From the NCBI RefSeq assembly GCF_900156175.1, contig NZ_FTMV01000009.1:1-64000 (forward strand): 64,000 bases of DNA, given 5' to 3'. Below are positions 1 to 7,179 of this stretch, in pieces. Below the pieces are notes generated by a model. That model worked only from the letters and a program-made list of their open reading frames with translations, was not told where the DNA came from and ran no database searches. This stretch comes from Janthinobacterium sp. TND4EL3 (lineage in GTDB: Bacteria > Pseudomonadota > Gammaproteobacteria > Burkholderiales > Burkholderiaceae_D). A program made the translations under genes and the position numbers. Each line of letters begins with the position of its first letter. The stretch's first letter is position 1.

Positions 1-105
1 GAATAACGAAACGCCGATTCAGGCGATGAAGAAATGGCAGGCGAAAAAGCCGGAATTATTCGTTAAGCGTGTTTATAATCAAGCGGGTCTTGACAAATAG
101 GTACA
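1..105 (+). mobile_element. Right end of an IS481-like insertion sequence (partial)
   Basis: The transposase reading frame stops at 98-100, and the sequence continues to about position 105 before sequence that reads as a different gene begins. Read from the other strand, the element would start with TGTAC, and IS481-family ends commonly begin with TGT. The left end is outside the window, so the inverted repeats and target duplication cannot be checked. The boundary at 105/106 is inferred from where the interrupted acetyltransferase frame loses its family signature. Confidence 0.65.
2..100 (+). CDS. IS481-family transposase, C-terminal 32 residues (partial)
   Basis: Only the last 32 codons lie in the window, ending at TAG (98-100). 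The visible peptide contains TPIQAMKKWQ followed by PELFVKRVYNQAGLD. This is the conserved C-terminal tail of IS481-type DDE transposases, which cut and join the element's ends during transposition. The catalytic DDE core is off the left edge, so activity cannot be judged. Base composition here is lower in GC than the window average, as expected for an insertion element. Assignment is from recalled family signature, not a search. Confidence 0.72.
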   Translation, partial: NNETPIQAMKKWQAKKPELFVKRVYNQAGLDK

Positions 106-222
106 ATCGCCGATTTCAATGTTGGGGCCGGTGATGATATTTTTCAGAAAGCCGATTTGCGGGAATCCAGGCGACCATACGCTCACAGGCGGTTTCAGCC
201 TGCCAAACATAACTTCATGCAT
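106..222 (-). pseudogene. CatB/Vat-type O-acetyltransferase, N-terminal fragment cut by the IS
   Basis: Reading leftwards from an ATG at 220-222 gives about 39 codons before the IS end. The segment GFLKNIITGPNIEIGD matches the N-terminal signature of xenobiotic acetyltransferases (CatB, Vat), which normally continues into YTYYDD and then left-handed beta-helix hexapeptide repeats. Here the frame runs into the IS immediately after the GD pair and stops within it. These enzymes acetylate chloramphenicol, streptogramin A or sugar hydroxyls using acetyl-CoA; which applies here cannot be told. A second ATG at 208-210 is possible. The rest of the gene may lie beyond the IS, outside the window. Confidence 0.65.
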
Positions 223-302
223 GGTTATTTCCGTTAATGATGCATCCAATAGAATGTCCGCAGTTGGACGACAGCGTCCTTCTGCTATCCTTTTCTGCGC
301 AC

Positions 303-417
303 TTAATCAATGCCCATTTCATCAAGCCAAGATTCAAGTCCGAGCTCTTTTGCGGTTTGGAATCCGGATCTAATGACCGTCGTTTCCAATGGCTGCTCCT
401 GGCCGATAACGGAAGCA
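303..417 (-). pseudogene. Possible C-terminal remnant of an unknown gene
   Basis: On the minus strand an open stretch ends at TAA (303-305) and reads, near its end, TAKELGLESWLDEMGID, which looks like real protein sequence rather than noise. No in-frame ATG precedes it; the frame is closed by a stop overlapping the end of the next gene upstream. It could be a decayed gene tail or a short gene with an unusual start. No family is recognised. Confidence 0.25.
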
Positions 418-657
418 CTACGCGGCTATCCAGATTGATTCGAACTCTTGATGGGAAATCGCACTGTACCCTGGCTCTGATAAATCGAGAGGTTTTTCTG
501 ATATGCCGCCAAATTCGTCGCTCTCATTCTCGGTACTATAGCAAAGCAGCGGACCAGAATCGTACTGTTCAATTTGTCGCGTAACCCAGCCCGCACCATC
601 GGCTTCAAAGTACCACCAGGACGTGCCCCATGCATCGTACCTGTCACCTCTAGTCAC
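418..657 (-). CDS. Small acidic protein, DUF6881-like
   Basis: About 79 residues from a GTG at 655-657; no ATG is available in frame, and the frame is closed by a stop 18 bases further upstream. The protein is acidic and rich in aromatic residues: TSWWYFEADGAGWVTRQIE near the N-terminus, a glycine/leucine turn, and a C-terminal EFESIW. This pattern resembles the DUF6881 family, small cytoplasmic proteins often found singly or near polymorphic toxin loci. No function is proven for them. It sits in the lower-GC scar beside the IS, so it is probably accessory. The ribosome binding site is weak, which leaves the start uncertain. Confidence 0.5.
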   Translation of the reverse strand: MTRGDRYDAWGTSWWYFEADGAGWVTRQIEQYDSGPLLCYSTENESDEFGGISEKPLDLSEPGYSAISHQEFESIWIAA

Positions 658-777
658 GTCCCAGTGTCTTTTTACCTAACTTGGCATACTTAAATTGAGT
701 AATGAAGGGGGAGCATCAGTTGTCCGCTTCTGGTCGATTCCCGTCGTAGCCAGGTTACGTCCCGAAGCGGACATTGC

Positions 778-2229
778 TCAGGGATTTGTGTGCCGGAGCT
801 TTTCCAGTTCTTCAGCCGCGTGGCGATTGCCTGGATCCAAGGCCAATACCTTGGCGTAGCCGGCGCGAGCGCCTTCGCGGTCTCCCGATGCCAGCAGGGC
901 TTCAGCCAAACTATCGTGGACGTTATGGCTAAGGGGATAGGCTTCCGCATTCCAGCGAAAGACTTCGATAGCGGCTTCCGGCTGGTTCTTGCGCAACAGG
1001 CTATAGCCAAAAGCGTTGAGTGCAGATTCGCTTACATCGTATGTTGTGGACTCGCGTGCTCCCAAGCGGATGTAGGCGGCACGCATTGCATCCAGGCCCT
1101 CGCGAAACAAGATCGGACTGAGGGCAGCCTGCAGGCTGCGTCGCGGCAAGGCTACCGGTTTGCCGTGCACAAGGTCGGCAATGTCTCTTGCCATCGCGAC
1201 CACCGTCGCTCCCTGCCAGGCATTGTCAAGAATGACGATCGCCACATGATCGGATAAGGAGCGCACAAATATGCTCTGGTAGCCAGGGACGCTTCCCGTA
1301 TGCAGAACAACGGGAAGTGGCGTGTCTTTTCGTACGGCCCAGTCCTCGACCTCCCAGCCGTAACCATAGCCCTTGCCTCTATTGGCAAACATCTCGCGCT
1401 GGGACGTCTGGTTGAGCAGGCGGCCACCGGCCAGCGCAGCGTCAAAGCGCACCAGGTCGAGCGCCGTCGCATATAGGCCCGCCGCGGAATAAGATACGGA
1501 TGGATCGATATACGAGGGCAGTACGCGCGTGCCATCGTCGGCCTGGACGGTTCCCTGTGCGAGTTTCGCGATAATTGTGCGGCCATCGAAGACACCGCTG
1601 TCCTGCATGCCCGCCGGTGCAAAGATATATTGTTTCATATTCTCGGCATAGCTTTTCCCGGTGGCCGCTTCCACTATCATTCCGAGCAAGTAATAGCCGT
1701 TGTTGTTGTAGCGCCAGGTCCCGGGTTCGCTTGCCAATACACCAGGAATCCATTCGCTTGCGAATTCTTTGGGCGTGTAATGACGGCGTGCATCCCTGCT
1801 CCAGAATGGATCGGTGTAGCGAGATGGCAGATCGGCCAAGCCGGACGTATGTGACAGCAGCTGTCGCACCGTTATTTTCCCCGCGCCAGTACCCGCATAC
1901 GCGGCGGGAAGGTAGGTGCCAACGGTTTCATCCAGGTTGATACGGCCGATCTCCGCGAGCCGCATGATCAAGGTCGCAGTGAGCGGCTTGCTGAGTGAAC
2001 CGATACGAAATACGCTATCGTCGGTGACCGCCACCTTCCATTGCGGCTGTGCCATGCCAAAAGCGGCCTGGTAAATGGGCTGGCCATCGCGCGCGACCAG
2101 CACTACGCCGCTAAAGTTGCGCTGTTCAGCGTAAGCGCGAACGAGCTGGTCAAGCGTGCTTGCCTGGACATTGACCGCGGCACTCACGGCAAATACGAGC
2201 GCACATATCAGGCCTATCGGTTTCTGCAT
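778..2229 (-). CDS. Exported serine hydrolase (beta-lactamase/esterase fold) with C-terminal TPR
   Basis: A 483-residue class C beta-lactamase-like protein. The ATG at 2227-2229 is preferred over one 39 bases upstream because a GGGG ribosome site lies just before it and a clean signal peptide follows (LICALVFAVSAAVNVQA). The catalytic S-x-x-K is SLSK at about residues 78-81. A YNN-type motif occurs as RYNNNGYYLLG, and an HTG triad as HTGSVPGY, which in true class C enzymes would be KTG. The last ~100 residues look like TPR helices (AEALLASGDREGARAGYAKV). This family includes periplasmic D-aminopeptidases, esterases and transpeptidase-like enzymes, so antibiotic hydrolysis should not be assumed. 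The gene stands alone with no operon partner. Confidence 0.85.
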   Translation of the reverse strand: MQKPIGLICALVFAVSAAVNVQASTLDQLVRAYAEQRNFSGVVLVARDGQPIYQAAFGMAQPQWKVAVTDDSVFRIGSLSKPLTATLIMRLAEIGRINLDETVGTYLPAAYAGTGAGKITVRQLLSHTSGLADLPSRYTDPFWSRDARRHYTPKEFASEWIPGVLASEPGTWRYNNNGYYLLGMIVEAATGKSYAENMKQYIFAPAGMQDSGVFDGRTIIAKLAQGTVQADDGTRVLPSYIDPSVSYSAAGLYATALDLVRFDAALAGGRLLNQTSQREMFANRGKGYGYGWEVEDWAVRKDTPLPVVLHTGSVPGYQSIFVRSLSDHVAIVILDNAWQGATVVAMARDIADLVHGKPVALPRRSLQAALSPILFREGLDAMRAAYIRLGARESTTYDVSESALNAFGYSLLRKNQPEAAIEVFRWNAEAYPLSHNVHDSLAEALLASGDREGARAGYAKVLALDPGNRHAAEELEKLRHTNP

Positions 2230-2533
2230 GATTTCCCCTTGGTTGGCAGCGTCGTACCCGCCGCTCATGATAATAAAGGCTTAACAATACGCTGTGATTT
2301 TTCACCGCTTGACAGCCATGCGACGGGCCGCTCGAACAGAGGGACAGAAGGCAAACTGGCCAGATAGATGGAAATTAGATGGAAATGGTTCTCGCGCAAT
2401 TGCTTGGGCCGGCTACTGGCCGGCTGCTATCGTTGCCGGCTGAAGTCAGCGCTGGCGCTCCCGGAACCCGGTTTTTCAAGGCGTTCTGACACGCCAGCAA
2501 GGCGCGGAGACATGCAACGGTAGACGGCAACAA
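2230..2533. other. Intergenic region between serine hydrolase and MepB-like gene
   Basis: About 300 bases without a convincing gene. It must hold the promoter of the serine hydrolase (reading left) and the 3' end of the MepB-like transcription unit (also reading left). A direct repeat of AGATGGAAAT-type words occurs near 2366-2388. No terminator hairpin with a T-run was found. Confidence 0.4.
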
Positions 2534-3001
2534 TCACTGCTCCAGCAGCTGTTCCAGCCTTCGGTGATCCCCCGCCGCCACAAACCATTCCCCCTGCCAG
2601 CGCTGCGTGCGCCGCGCCTGGGGCGCTTCCGGCGCGCACCACGGCGGGTACACGCGCAGCGCGCGCTTGCCGCCAGTGCCCGCGCGCGACATCACGCCCC
2701 GTTCCAGCAGCACGGCGCGGGAAAAGATGAAGAAGCCGTGCCGCGCGCCGTCGCCGTCGGACACGGCGATGACGACGGCATCGACGGGGTCGGCCTCATC
2801 GAGCGGGGCGATGTCGGCGTCGGGATGGGGGCGCTTCCAGACGGTGACGAACTGGCCGGTTTTCGTCGGCGTGGTTTTCGCCACGCGCAGGACCAGGCGC
2901 TTGCCGTGCAGGTCGGCCCGGCAGGCGCCGTACTCCGCGCTCTCCGCTTCCGGCACGGGCGCTTGCGGCAAGCCCAGGAAAGCCCAGGGACTGGCCTTCA
3001 T
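2534..3001 (-). CDS. MepB-family protein
   Basis: 155 residues. The start at 2999-3001 is chosen because it overlaps the stop of the upstream gene as ATGA, implying translational coupling. The core VAKTTPTKTGQFVTVWKR followed by DAVVIAVSDG is the hallmark of the MepB superfamily, named after the unknown protein encoded beside the Staphylococcus MepA efflux pump. The molecular function is not established. Near the C-terminus come RVYPPW and a QRWQGEWF segment. It forms a two-gene unit with the 77-residue protein upstream. No efflux pump or MarR regulator is nearby. Confidence 0.75.
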   Translation of the reverse strand: MKASPWAFLGLPQAPVPEAESAEYGACRADLHGKRLVLRVAKTTPTKTGQFVTVWKRPHPDADIAPLDEADPVDAVVIAVSDGDGARHGFFIFSRAVLLERGVMSRAGTGGKRALRVYPPWCAPEAPQARRTQRWQGEWFVAAGDHRRLEQLLEQ

Positions 3002-3231
3002 TGCGCGCTGAACTCGGCCGCGGCCTTCGCCGCCCGCAGCGCCTCGGCGTGGCTGGCGAACGGGCTGTCGTAGCCGTCGACCGTGCCGTCCTCGTCGACA
3101 AAATACAGCCACCAGCCGTCGCCCTGCTCGCGGATGGCCGTCTGGCCCGGCGCGCAATGGGTTTCAACCGGCTGGCCGGCGGCCAGGGTGGCGATGGTGA
3201 TGCCGCGGTGAATAATGTGTTGGGGTGGCAT
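2998..3231 (-). CDS. Hypothetical 77-residue protein
   Basis: Starts at an ATG (3229-3231) and ends with TGA overlapping the MepB-like start by four bases. The protein has a central WWLYFVDEDGTVDGYDSPF segment and an alanine-rich C-terminal helix (EALRAAKAAAEF). There is no signal peptide or membrane segment. The composition suggests a small soluble beta-plus-helix protein. I do not recognise the family. Coupling to the MepB-like gene suggests the two are made together. Confidence 0.6.
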   Translation of the reverse strand: MPPQHIIHRGITIATLAAGQPVETHCAPGQTAIREQGDGWWLYFVDEDGTVDGYDSPFASHAEALRAAKAAAEFSAQ

Positions 3232-3324
3232 GGCAGCTAATGCAAAATAAATAATGGCGATAGTGTAGCCGCGCCCGCCTGTCCTGGCCAGTGCGCTACA
3301 CTATTGCTTCCTACGGAGAACAAT

Positions 3325-3687
3325 ATGGCATCACAGCAAGGCACGGTGGATTTTCTGCTCGACCAGATGGCGGGCGCGGGCAGCGTCAGCGCGAAAAAGA
3401 TGTTTGGCGAGTACGGCCTGTATTGCGACGGCAAGATGTTCGCCATCGTCGCCGACGACATGCTCTTCATCAAGCCGACGGATGCGGGCCGTGCCTGGAT
3501 CGGCGCGCAAGGCACGCTGCAGGAAGCGCCGCCCTACCCGCAAGCCAAGCCGTATTTCCTCATCGATGGCGGGCTGTGGGACGAGCGCGACTGGTTGTCC
3601 CAGCTGGCGCGGCGCACGGCCGATGCCTTGCCGCAGCCGAAACCCAAGCCGCCGCCCAAGCCCAGGAAACCGGCATCAAGCAGCTAG
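3325..3687 (+). CDS. TfoX/Sxy N-terminal-domain protein
   Basis: 120 residues from an ATG at 3325, preceded by GGAG six bases upstream; an upstream in-frame codon at 3304 lacks such a site. Residues about 15-100 carry the TfoX N-terminal fold: SAKKMFGEYGLYCDGKMFA, then FIKPTDAGRAW, then PYFLIDG. The tail is Pro/Lys rich (PKPKPPPKPRKP). TfoX/Sxy proteins regulate competence in Gammaproteobacteria, but single-domain members like this are widespread and mostly uncharacterised, so a competence role is not implied. The last codons overlap the converging ldhA 3' end by 12 bases. Confidence 0.8.
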   Translation: MASQQGTVDFLLDQMAGAGSVSAKKMFGEYGLYCDGKMFAIVADDMLFIKPTDAGRAWIGAQGTLQEAPPYPQAKPYFLIDGGLWDERDWLSQLARRTADALPQPKPKPPPKPRKPASSS

Positions 3688-4680
3688 TACGCTGTTCTCG
3701 CACGCCTTGCCTTCACGGAAGCACGCCAGGTTGTGATACGTGATGGCGGCGATTTCGCGCAGCGCTTCGATGGTAAAGAAACCCTGGTGGCCCGTCACCA
3801 GCACGTTCGGGAAGGTCATCAATCGCTGGAAGATGTCGTCGTCGATGATGTCGGACGAGCGGTCCTGGAAGAACAGATTGCTTTCCTGTTCGTAGACGTC
3901 GATGGCCAGGGAGCCCAGCTGGCGCGATTTGAGCGCCTCGATGACGGCGCCCGTGTCGATCAGGCCGCCGCGCGAGGTATTCACCAGCATGGCGCCCTTC
4001 TTCATCAGCGGCAAGGTTGCTTCGCTGATCATGTGGCGCGTGCTCTCCATCAGCGGGCAATGCAGCGAGACGATGTCGGATTCGGCCAGCAATTGCGGCA
4101 ATTCCACCATCGTGCCCAGCTGCGCGAACGCGGGCGCCGGATATGGGTCGTGGCCCAGCACCGTGCAGCCGAAACCCTTGAAAATGCGCGCCGTGGCCAG
4201 GCCGATCTTGCCCGTGCCGACGATGCCCACGGTCTTGCCGTGCAAGGTGGAACCGAGCAAGCCGTCGAGCGAGAAATTGCCTTCGCGCACGCGGGCGTAG
4301 GCGCGGTGCGTGTGGCGGTTCAGGGTCTGCACCAGGGCCAAGGTGTATTCGGCCACGGCTTCCGGCGAGTAGGCGGGCACGCGGGCAACGAACAGGCCCA
4401 GGCGTTTGGCCGCTTCCAGGTCGAGGTTGTTGTAGCCGGCGCAGCGCAGCAAGATGGCGCGCACGCCGTAGCCGTGCAGCGCTTCGAGCACGGGCGCGTC
4501 GAGCACGTCGTTGACGAAGACGCAGACGGCATGCGCGCCTTGCGCCAGCACCACGGTTTCCTGGCTCAGCAAGGCGCTGTGGTAGACCAGTTCGATGCCG
4601 GCGGCGTCGGGCTGGGACGGCAAGGCTTCGTCGAAGAAGCGGCGGTCGTAGGGCTGGCTGGCGAAGAAGGCGATTTTCAT
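3676..4680 (-). CDS. ldhA: D-lactate dehydrogenase (2-hydroxyacid dehydrogenase)
   Basis: 334 residues, matching the fermentative LdhA family. It reduces pyruvate to D-lactate with NADH in the cytoplasm. The N-terminus MKIAFFASQPYDRRFF is characteristic. The Rossmann nucleotide motif is VGIVGTGKIGLATARIF at about 147-163. The catalytic Arg (NTSRGGLIDTGA), Glu (DVYEQE) and His (VTGHQGFFT) segments are all present. The gene is monocistronic, with 86 bases to the polysaccharide locus and a convergent overlap with the TfoX-like gene. No oxygen-responsive box was seen at its promoter. Confidence 0.92.
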   Translation of the reverse strand: MKIAFFASQPYDRRFFDEALPSQPDAAGIELVYHSALLSQETVVLAQGAHAVCVFVNDVLDAPVLEALHGYGVRAILLRCAGYNNLDLEAAKRLGLFVARVPAYSPEAVAEYTLALVQTLNRHTHRAYARVREGNFSLDGLLGSTLHGKTVGIVGTGKIGLATARIFKGFGCTVLGHDPYPAPAFAQLGTMVELPQLLAESDIVSLHCPLMESTRHMISEATLPLMKKGAMLVNTSRGGLIDTGAVIEALKSRQLGSLAIDVYEQESNLFFQDRSSDIIDDDIFQRLMTFPNVLVTGHQGFFTIEALREIAAITYHNLACFREGKACENSVLAA

Positions 4681-4766
4681 GGGGCGTCCTGGAACTTGCT
4701 GAATGGCAAAACATCATCATAGCGCAAGCGCCCTGCTTCCCGGCGTACGCCTGGCCCCGTACTCGC

Positions 4767-5957
4767 CTATTTGGGCTCGCGCGGCAAGGTCAGCACGTGG
4801 CGCAGGTAGGCCGTTTCCTCGGCGTGCTGCGCGTGGTAGCGTTCGCGCGCGGCGCGCATGGCCGCGTGGTGGGCCGCGATGCTTGCCGGCGTCAGCTCGA
4901 CGCCGAAATCGGCCGGCACCGGCACGGCGCCGCCGAACAGGCGCGCCAGGATGAAATGGCCCACGTTGTCGCGGTAATGCGATGCTTCCCAGTAATAACG
5001 CATTTCGCGCATGCCCGTCACCTGCGGGATAGGCTCGCTGGTGATGCTGTTGAAGCCGGAAAAATCGTACACGCGCACGTCGCAGCCTTCGCTGCGGTAG
5101 CGCTGCGCCAGTTGCGCCAGGTCGCGCTGCCAGGTTTCCATGGCGTCCCACTTGCCGCGCCAGTACAGGGCGTCGAGCGTGAGCGCGTGCGTGGGATTGA
5201 TGTACAGGCGCAAGTGCGTGCCGCCCCGGCACAGCTTGCCGACGCTGGCATCGAAGGCTTGCAGCGCGGGCGCCGTCGGCCCCAGGCCGTCGCCGAATTC
5301 CTGCAGCCGCGGCGTGAACGCGCGCGCCGTGCCCGTCCAGGTACGGTGGCGACTGGTGAGGCAGGACTCGTCGCGCTGGCCGTCCAGGGCCAGGCTGGAC
5401 AGGCAAACGCCGTCGTAGGTGCCGCTGAGGATGCGCCAGGTGTCGCGCGTCATGTCGACGGTTAGGCCGCGCTTGATGTTGAGCAAGGCGCGCCGCGCGA
5501 AAAATGCGGGGCCGGGATCCGTCAAGCCCGGCTCCACGCCGGCCGTACCCAGTTCCAGCGAGAACGAAGGCGCGTCAATGCCCCACACCATGGTGTCGAC
5601 ATGGCTGACCCTGGCAGCGTGCTCGGCCAGGCGCATGGCTTCGCCGATCGAGGCGCCCGAGACGGCGCTGTTGAAGATGCTCTTGCCATCGAACAAGGCG
5701 CGCACCCTGGTGGGCAAGCCCATTTCCGTGCGCGAATTGCCGATGTAGACGATGGCGGGCCGGTAGCGCGCCACGGCATAGGTCTTGCCCCACACGCTGA
5801 GTTTTTCTGTCGTCGGCCGCAACCGCTGCAGCAGCGGGCTGTCCCACTGATGCAGCAAGTACGGATCGACGCGGTAATTCACGGCGGAAATCAGGGCCAG
5901 CGCGGCCAGCGCGCAGGCAAGGAAGATGGCGAGGTAGCGGCGGGCGGAAGTGTCCAT
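4767..5957 (-). CDS. SGNH/DltD-AlgJ-like exported acyltransferase-associated protein (copy A)
   Basis: 396 residues from ATG 5955-5957. This start is preferred over a TTG at 5988-5990 because it makes the protein the same length as its tandem paralogue and aligns both N-termini (MDTSARRYLA against MDAAARRYLA). A single N-terminal membrane anchor (about residues 9-27) is followed by an extracytoplasmic domain. The SGNH-type serine lies in YIGNSRTEMG (residues 71-80) and the late His in YYWEASHYRD. Proteins of this type work with an MBOAT partner to transfer acyl groups onto exported polymers, as DltD does with DltB and AlgJ/AlgX with AlgI. It is last in a six-gene minus-strand unit, just downstream of its copy. 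No good ribosome site is visible, so coupling to copy B is likely. Confidence 0.75.
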   Translation of the reverse strand: MDTSARRYLAIFLACALAALALISAVNYRVDPYLLHQWDSPLLQRLRPTTEKLSVWGKTYAVARYRPAIVYIGNSRTEMGLPTRVRALFDGKSIFNSAVSGASIGEAMRLAEHAARVSHVDTMVWGIDAPSFSLELGTAGVEPGLTDPGPAFFARRALLNIKRGLTVDMTRDTWRILSGTYDGVCLSSLALDGQRDESCLTSRHRTWTGTARAFTPRLQEFGDGLGPTAPALQAFDASVGKLCRGGTHLRLYINPTHALTLDALYWRGKWDAMETWQRDLAQLAQRYRSEGCDVRVYDFSGFNSITSEPIPQVTGMREMRYYWEASHYRDNVGHFILARLFGGAVPVPADFGVELTPASIAAHHAAMRAARERYHAQHAEETAYLRHVLTLPREPK

Positions 5958-5986
5958 AAGCAGAATTGGAAGTTGAGAAAGGACGT

Positions 5987-7177
5987 TCAACGTCGGATCA
6001 AAGGCCCGTCCAGCACCTGCTGCGCGTAGGCCGTTTCGCGCGCGTGCTCCGCGCGGTAGCGGTCGCGCGCGGCACGCGTGGCCGCCTGGTGGACGGCGAC
6101 GTTGGCTGGCGTCAGCTCCACGCCGAAATCGGCGGGCACCGGCGTGCCGCCGCCGAACAGGCGCGCGAGGATCAGGCGGCCCACGTTGTCCCGGTAATGC
6201 GACACTTCCCAGTAATAATGCATGTCGGGCTTGCCGCTGACGAGCGGGGTCGCTTCCGTCGTGATGCTGTTGAAACCGGAAAAATCAACCAGGCGCACGT
6301 CGCAGCCACGCTGGCGGTGGCGCTCGGCGATGTGCACCAGGGTGCGCTGCCAGGCCTGCATGGCCTCCCACTTGCCGCGCCAGTGCAGCGCGTACAAGGT
6401 CAGCGCGTGCGTGGGGTTGATGTACAGGCGCAGGCGCATGGCGCCACGGCACAGCTTGCCGATGCTGGCGTCGAGCGCCGGTGTCGACGGCGGCGTCGGC
6501 CCCGCGCCATCGCCGAATTCCTGCAGCCGCACGGGGATGGCGTCGCTGGTGCCGAGCCAGTGCGCGATGCCCTTGCGGGTGCAGCTCTCGTCGCGCTGGC
6601 CGTACACGGCCAGGCTGGAGCGGCAGGTATCGCCCGCATGGCCGGTCAGGATGCGCAGGCTGTCCTGCGTCATGTCCACGGTCAGGCCGCGCTGCAGGTT
6701 GACGAGGGCGCGCCGGGCAAAAAAGGCGCGCCCTGCCCCCGTCAGGCTGTCCTCCACGCGCGCCGCCCCCATCTCCAGGGAAAAGGTGGGCGCGTCGATG
6801 CCCCACACCATGGTCTCGACATGGCTGACCCTGGCCGCATGTTCGGCCAGGCGGATGGCGTCGCCGACCGAGGCGCCGGACACGGCGCTGTTGAACACGC
6901 GCTTGCCGTCGAACAGGGCGCGCACGCTGGTCGGCAAGCCCATTTCCGTGCGCGAGTTGCCGATGTAGATGACGGCCGGCCGGTAGCGCGCCACGGCATA
7001 GGTCTTGGCCCAGGCACCGAGCTTTTCATTGATCTGGCGCGGACGCTGCAGCAAGGGACTGTCCCACTGGTGCAGCAGGTAGGGATCGACCTGGTAATTC
7101 AGCAGCGAGACGGCGCCCAGCGCCAGGCCAACGCAGGCGAGGAAGCAGGCAAGATAGCGGCGGGCGGCGGCGTCCAT
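5987..7177 (-). CDS. SGNH/DltD-AlgJ-like exported acyltransferase-associated protein (copy B)
   Basis: 396 residues, closely similar along its whole length to the neighbour downstream. The N-terminal anchor (about 9-27) is followed by NYQVDPYLLHQWDS, then YIGNSRTEMG (residues 71-80, candidate Ser75), FNSAVSGASVGDA, VWGIDAPTFSLE, and YYWEVSHYRD (321-330, candidate His327). The active site would face the periplasm. The start lies two bases after the MBOAT stop codon, so the pair are surely co-expressed. Why two copies are kept is unclear: they may act on different sugar positions or as a heteromeric complex. Annotators would call it a hypothetical or DltD-like protein. Confidence 0.75.
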   Translation of the reverse strand: MDAAARRYLACFLACVGLALGAVSLLNYQVDPYLLHQWDSPLLQRPRQINEKLGAWAKTYAVARYRPAVIYIGNSRTEMGLPTSVRALFDGKRVFNSAVSGASVGDAIRLAEHAARVSHVETMVWGIDAPTFSLEMGAARVEDSLTGAGRAFFARRALVNLQRGLTVDMTQDSLRILTGHAGDTCRSSLAVYGQRDESCTRKGIAHWLGTSDAIPVRLQEFGDGAGPTPPSTPALDASIGKLCRGAMRLRLYINPTHALTLYALHWRGKWEAMQAWQRTLVHIAERHRQRGCDVRLVDFSGFNSITTEATPLVSGKPDMHYYWEVSHYRDNVGRLILARLFGGGTPVPADFGVELTPANVAVHQAATRAARDRYRAEHARETAYAQQVLDGPLIRR

Positions 7178-7179
7178 GG

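Noticed and set aside
778-2229. Calling the serine hydrolase an AmpC beta-lactamase
   Set aside because: The third motif is HTG rather than KTG and there is a TPR tail, so it fits the wider esterase/D-aminopeptidase group better.
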